From: Haemonchus contortus
Taxonomy: Eukaryota > Nematoda > Chromadorea > Rhabditida > Trichostrongylidae
Direction: 5' to 3'
DNA length: 64,000 bases
NCBI GenBank assembly: GCA_000469685.2
Contig: LS997563.1
Coordinates: 45,585,151 to 45,649,150, forward strand
Shown here: one piece after another, positions 60,101-64,000 of the stretch
How the letters are laid out: every line of letters begins with the position of its first letter
Numbering within the stretch: position 1 is the first letter of the stretch
Position numbers and translations under genes: made by a program
Notes under the pieces: generated by a model
What the model saw: only the letters and a program-made list of their open reading frames with translations
Database searches by the model: none
Told to the model about the DNA's origin: nothing

Positions 60101-62766
60101 GTCTATATCCTTTTTGCTACCCTTGAATTACCATATTTATTAAAATACAAAGCCTTCTATTGTATATTCTCAATTAAAGTTTTTCATTCATTCGAAAGAA
60201 TAGTCGAGTAGATGACATCTTTCTGTCCTTCTAAGAGAGTCAGCGTGTTCTAGCAGACCAATATTCGATTTCTAATGGGTGAGGTTCAGAAAGCTACTGG
60301 ACAACTGATTGGGGACTGACAGCTTGCAAGCAGTTTTCCAACTACTCGATGATCCCGAGACAAGATTCCCGAATTGCACACTGTAAAGTCCGTACGACAT
60401 TCCCGTGCGATCCCTCAAAACGTTTTAAGTGCTGAAGAACGGATAGGACTCTCTTCCTAATTCGATATTTGCTTCGTTTTCTCTGAAGAGCCGAGAAAGC
60501 ATACAATTGAATTCTCCTTCGAGGCGTCGGATAAACGCAATTGAGCTGGCAATGCGTGAAACTATAATTAGCCATAGATCGCTACTCGTCATTTTTATTT
60601 ACAACTCCTCTCATGTCGTGCCGTGCATTCACAAGGGCGTTGCCAAATTGTCTCCATAACAGTCCGCGGTAGAAACGCTTCAGCAGTTCTCTTACTCAGA
60701 CTAATCTTTGGTCCCCAAGAAGGATACATGTGGTGCTGCTGTGTTGAAATGTTGCCTAATAAAGCTACAGGCCCGTTGCCGACGAAGGCACCTAAAAGTT
60801 CCACGTTGAAGGGCCTTTCAGAGATTAGAAGGCCCCTAAAAAATTGCAAGTTGGAAGGCTTTTCCGAGATTGCACCGAGTAAGGTACCAAACAACGTTGA
60901 GTGGATAAGTGTTGAATGGCCCGTACGTGACAGAAGTTCCGTCTAAACATCCTATTTCGTCAGTTTGGCTTCGTTCCAACATAGTAGCAGTCAATATTTC
61001 AAGGACAGAAGTATATTTCATCATTTTTACAACCGTTCTCGTCTTTCTCCCCCCTAGCGCACTATTCCGCATCAACACATACTCCCTCTAACCCTATTGT
61101 GGTGCATCAAATTATTACAATCTATGCTCTTGAAATAACTACGAGGGAGAGAGGAAGCTAGTGGATAAGAATCCGTGTAACATCGTTATGGGACCTTTAT
61201 GTGATTTCTAATGGGCAACTTTTGTAAATTACTGAGGAAGCCGAACTTGTGCAGCAACGGATAAACTCACATTCGGAACCCATTTTTACGGAAAGTTGGA
61301 AGGCAGACAGAGTGAATGACTGCCAATGAATAATTTTTGAGCGAGGTTAGGAGCCACAAGAGTCACGTTCCACCTTAGGATAGGGGATTTTGTGTGAGAA
61401 AGTCACGTTATCTGACCAGAAGAAATGTTTCACATAAGTGGAAAGTAAGGCTACAGTAATCATGAAAAGCCACTAGGGTGAAGGGAGCATGAAGGAACAA
61501 GAACATAGGCAGCCCCATGAGTGAACATTAAACGGCATGAGGGGAAATTTCGATTCATGCCAAACATTTGGAGTCCACTGAGTCACACTGAACATTTCTT
61601 TGGAACTGTAATTCCAAAGAAAAGGGTGAGAGTGTTATCCCTTGCCTAGTATACTGACCATAATGTTCTCGCAACTAGTGCTTATTCTTAGTGGGAAAGA
61701 TAAATGAGTACATGGCACGCAACCGTACTCTGTCGCCCGTGTTTTAGCGGTCAACAACCAAAGCACACTGTAGATAAACCTCACGTGGGAATGCTTTTCG
61801 ACTTAAAGGCAGAACTCGCAATAATTTTGTGGACACTAATTACCCTTTACTGCCCCACTTTGTCGAGGAAGGGCTGGATTTCTATCGAATTCTTTTCAAA
61901 GAGATGAAACAGACCTGAAACTTGCCCAGAAGGGTAATTTGACTCGTAGAACGAGGCTCCTCAAATGTAATGAAAACAGAGGTTGTACGAGATCACCGTG
62001 GCGGGAATCACATGGAAGGAGTATTCGGACGAGATTTCAGTTGTTGCAATTGCGTTAAAAACTGGTTGCTTTTATAGTCCGCCGGCGTGCCGACCGAGGT
62101 AGTGCTGGGGAGGGGGAGGGAGGCAGACGGGTCGCGTCGCGCCTAAGCCCCTTCGAAGGGATTCATTCTAGCGGGATACTTTATAAGCCATTTCCATTGT
62201 GAACTGGGCCGTCAGACGAGGATGGAAGGGAGTTTCTGGACCATATTCGCTACACAGAGAAATTTTGGGAAAGTGGGTCACTGACGCTTTCTTTCTCTGC
62301 CCTCTTTGACCTAGCAGCTCCTTAACTTGGTTGAATTGGTAAAACTCCGTCTTTCACAAGGTAAATGGATGTGACCCAACGAATAATTAACGTCGCCACG
62401 AACTTTGTAGCCTTGTAAGGTACTCGTGATAATCAAGTCATCTCCATACATTACTTGGTGAGCCTTTTTCTGGAGACCAGCTCGAGATACAAACATAATG
62501 CTTCGGAAACAACTAATAAAACGAATACTCAAAAATCAGAAGTGGTCATCAATTTTCCTTTTGGGATGCACTCTGTGAGTGCATAATTAAATAAATAAAT
62601 AAATAAATTTGAAATCACTTTCATCTCTTACCCGATGTTCTGAAGTGGCGAAGCGGAACAGTTTAGCACCTTGATGTTGAGCTCGAAGAAGACGGATGAT
62701 GCCGATATTTAGGTAGAAGCAGAGTATGAATGGTAGAACTATCGTTATGATGCTTCGGAACCAGAA
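57121..62766 (-). CDS. neuropeptide GPCR (FMRFamide/myosuppressin-receptor-like), 3' exons
   Basis: This is a class A GPCR for a peptide ligand in the plasma membrane. Four minus-strand exons join in phase: 62632-62766, 58710-58814, 58565-58644 and 57121-57226. The first holds TM5 (FWFRSIITIVLPFILCFYLN) and the third intracellular loop (LFRFATSEHR). The second holds TM6 (KNIRSATLMLVFVTCTYLAS). The third starts TM7 (SDLVSLLTVLA). The fourth ends it with ACRLPIYIACN, in the NPxxY position, and starts the tail. SEHRKN...ATLMLVFVTCTYLASN is characteristic of the DMSR/FRPR families. TM1-TM4 exons are absent and must lie to the right of the window, upstream of the maT element. The C-terminus is uncertain: it either splices at 57120 or reads on to a stop near 57055. 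Introns contain LINE, SINE and MITE insertions. Confidence 0.88.
57300..58250 (+). pseudogene. RTE-like LINE reverse transcriptase fragment
   Basis: The plus-strand frames contain VDPRLKNGIMQKA near 57461-57500, MEKYREEL near 57558, then LVKDTYDESTT near 57661-57693. HHGSGLSPFLFLLLLDVI follows near 57737-57790, LLYADDIAL with the catalytic YADD near 57822-57848, and RMLKWAWGWDPVREL near 58086-58130. These fit the palm and thumb regions of RTE-type reverse transcriptases. Stops and shifts are frequent. It lies in the intron between the last two recognised GPCR exons, on the opposite strand. Confidence 0.85.
58447..58515 (-). mobile_element. SINE fragment with internal deletion
   Basis: The minus strand reads GGTGGCAAGTGGCGCACTAT and CACACGCATGGTCAG, then jumps to CAGACTCGTCTGCGAGGATA, so the B-box region is deleted. 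Confidence 0.75.
59146..59530. mobile_element. MULE-like MITE, copy 3 (385 bp)
   Basis: The ends are GGGCCCGGAATTTTCTCCCC and the complement of GGGTAACGGAACTTATCCCC. It has a perfect 9-bp duplication GAAGAAGAA at 59137-59145 and 59531-59539. Same orientation as copy 2. It lies in the TM5-TM6 intron of the GPCR gene. Confidence 0.9.
59540..61799. other. rest of the TM5-TM6 intron
   Basis: No exon is recognised. A diverged tandem repeat of about 43 bases (CCTAAAAGTTCCACGTTGAA and its relative) lies at 60791-60880. Other frames look random. Confidence 0.35.
61800..62045 (-). repeat. dispersed repeat family R
   Basis: On the minus strand it carries the CTCGTCCGAATACTCC block, GGTGATCTCGTACAACCTC and an end near CAAAATTATTGCGAGTTCTG. 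This parallels 4447-4655. Confidence 0.65.
62064..62145. repeat. foldback element, truncated copy
   Basis: It starts GGTTGCTTTTATAGTCCGCC and follows the inverted half of 53813-53921 through the purine-rich stretch. The second terminus is missing. Confidence 0.65.
62588..62610. repeat. (AAAT)n microsatellite
   Basis: A short AAAT tract just downstream of the GPCR TM5 exon donor. Like the tract at 57077 it may be a LINE tail, but no LINE coding sequence precedes it. Confidence 0.8.
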
Positions 62767-62859
62767 CTAAACATGAAGAAGCTTCAAAGTACCGAATTCC
62801 AAAGTATAACAGAAAAGGAGAGCAATGTCCAAAGAAAATAATTTTTTCATATCGTAATA

Positions 62860-64000
62860 CAGGGTGCCCCAAAATTATGGGCACCAAATCATAGCAATGT
62901 ATTTGAGGCTTCTCAGTTGTGAATATGTGCTACAACATGCTACAATCACATTTTAAAATATTCCACATTAATACGGATAGGGGCCCGAAGTTTGTTCTCG
63001 AACCCTTCACGCGTTGCACGCAGGTATCCTCCTCCAGTTCCTCCTAACGGTTCTTTAGTCTTGCTTTTCAGGACTCCAAACTGGAGCTGCAGACACTTCA
63101 GGTCCTACTCTAATCAGAGACCATACGAGGGAGTCTAGGAGATAGTTAAGTTCTGGGAAGAGGATGGCCATTCCTCTTGCTAACAAGGTTGCGCAGCCAG
63201 CGTTGGCACCACTCCTGGGCGGATATGGCTCTCTGGAAAGGCTACGAGCTGTTTCAGGAATCGGTGTAGGAACAGTGCTTCATCGCGTCCATCAGTACTC
63301 CCTTTGAGTACAGATCTTTGTCAATTTTATGCCTGTACCGCCGAAACCATGGACGTCTTACTTCGGCAAATGACTCCCTCGACAAACATAATTTTGCTGC
63401 TCTTATAGCAAGTTTTTTATAAGAGGTTGCACCTTCGATGTTCATAGCCGGGACATAATTGACTTATTTGTTAAGGAATTGACAACCTTGCTTCTGCCAC
63501 GAGGTTGTTAGGTGGGAATCTTTATTCTGACCGACGCCTCGACGAACTCGTCGTTTTTAAAGGCCTCACTTCCACCGCGAAGTGTAGCACTACGCTACAC
63601 GGTGAGTACATCAGTAGCGAAGTACAATCTTTATTCTGGCCGACGCCTCGACGAGTCCGTCGAGGTGTCGGCCAGAATAAAGATTTCCACCTAACAACCT
63701 CGTGGCAGAATCAAGGTTGTCAATGTTAAGGAATTGTTTTTTTGTAAAAACTTTTTCAGTTGGAGAGAGCGATGATGGGTTGCGTGTCTCCACCTAGGTG
63801 AGTTGGCAACTTTCAGCACTTTTTGACCCTACACTGTCTTCGAGATCTGAAATGAAGCGACATTTCTGCATAAGCTAGGAGCGGCAATGAAATTCTGCTC
63901 GACAATCTGCCCCATCAACAACTTCAATAGGTCCTGCACCTTTGTCTTTTCTTTTTGATGGTTCGCCTAGGATTACGATCGGCTAGCAATCGTGCAATTA
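62860..64000 (-). pseudogene. maT-like transposon with degraded transposase, cut by the window edge
   Basis: The left terminus CAGGGTGCCCCAAAATTATG follows TA at 62858-62859. On the minus strand, fragments in order are SLSPTEKVFTKKQFLNK near 63737-63780 and across the insertion point (DEKxFT in relatives), then KIDKDLYSKGVLMDAM and HCSYTDS near 63254-63325. SGANAGCATLL follows near 63190, a WPSSS-type stretch near 63150, and YLRATREGFENKLRA near 62975-63025. This is the maT transposase from its centre to the C-terminus, with stops and shifts. It is interrupted by the foldback element at 63478-63724. At about 1.3 kb plus the insert, the right end should fall outside the window. Confidence 0.8.
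63478..63724. mobile_element. 247-bp foldback element inside the maT remnant
   Basis: The inverted termini start ATTGACAACCTTGCTTCTGC on the left and the complement of ATTGACAACCTTGATTCTGC on the right. They continue for about 70 bp. The 8-bp duplication GTTAAGGA flanks it (63470-63477 and 63725-63732). A third inverted copy of the AATCTTTATTCTGGCCGACG block lies at 63626. Removing the element rejoins the transposase frame. An 8-bp duplication suggests a hAT-like donor. Confidence 0.88.

Overview
The window looks like a chromosomal segment from a parasitic clade V nematode (hookworm or trichostrongylid type). The evidence is a nematode cuticle collagen, intron-rich genes with TTTCAG acceptors and GTAAG-type donors, a nematode-type Cys-loop channel, a FMRFamide/myosuppressin-like neuropeptide GPCR, and many Tc1, mariner and maT remnants. 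The species cannot be fixed from the sequence. Gene density is low, and most of the DNA is intron, intergenic sequence or old transposons. I found no prokaryotic operon, CRISPR array, origin or convincing stand-alone tRNA/rRNA gene.

Layout. 0-2.2 kb: broken Tc1 transposase and a mariner N-terminal fragment. 2.3-3.3 kb: two-exon cuticle collagen on the minus strand with a TATA box. 3.3-36 kb: almost gene-free. It holds a tRNA-derived SINE family, a maT transposon inserted inside one SINE, a MULE-like MITE, a 128-bp minisatellite, a deleted mariner with an inverted copy of its end, a long dispersed repeat family, a perfect in-frame tandem duplication near 34.5 kb and a few unidentified coding-like stretches. 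36.1-50.6 kb: a 12-exon Cys-loop ligand-gated chloride channel subunit on the plus strand. Its splice phases all agree and give 459 residues. Its 5.9-kb second intron contains the last two exons of an unidentified gene on the opposite strand (40.4-41.7 kb). 51-57 kb: SINE, hairpins, a small foldback element and a CR1-like LINE 3' end. 57.1-62.8 kb: 3' exons (TM5 to the tail) of a neuropeptide GPCR on the minus strand. Its introns are filled with LINE, SINE, MITE and other repeats. 62.9-64 kb: a second maT element split by a 247-bp foldback element and cut by the window edge.

The collagen builds cuticle. The channel and the GPCR are both neuronal or muscle receptors, but nothing shows that they are co-regulated. 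The most informative material is the layering of mobile elements with intact target-site duplications (TA for maT, 9-10 bp for the MITEs, 8 bp for the foldback, 9-11 bp for two SINEs). These give a relative insertion order. The other notable point is the set of multi-exon genes that become visible only when short exons are joined by splice phase.
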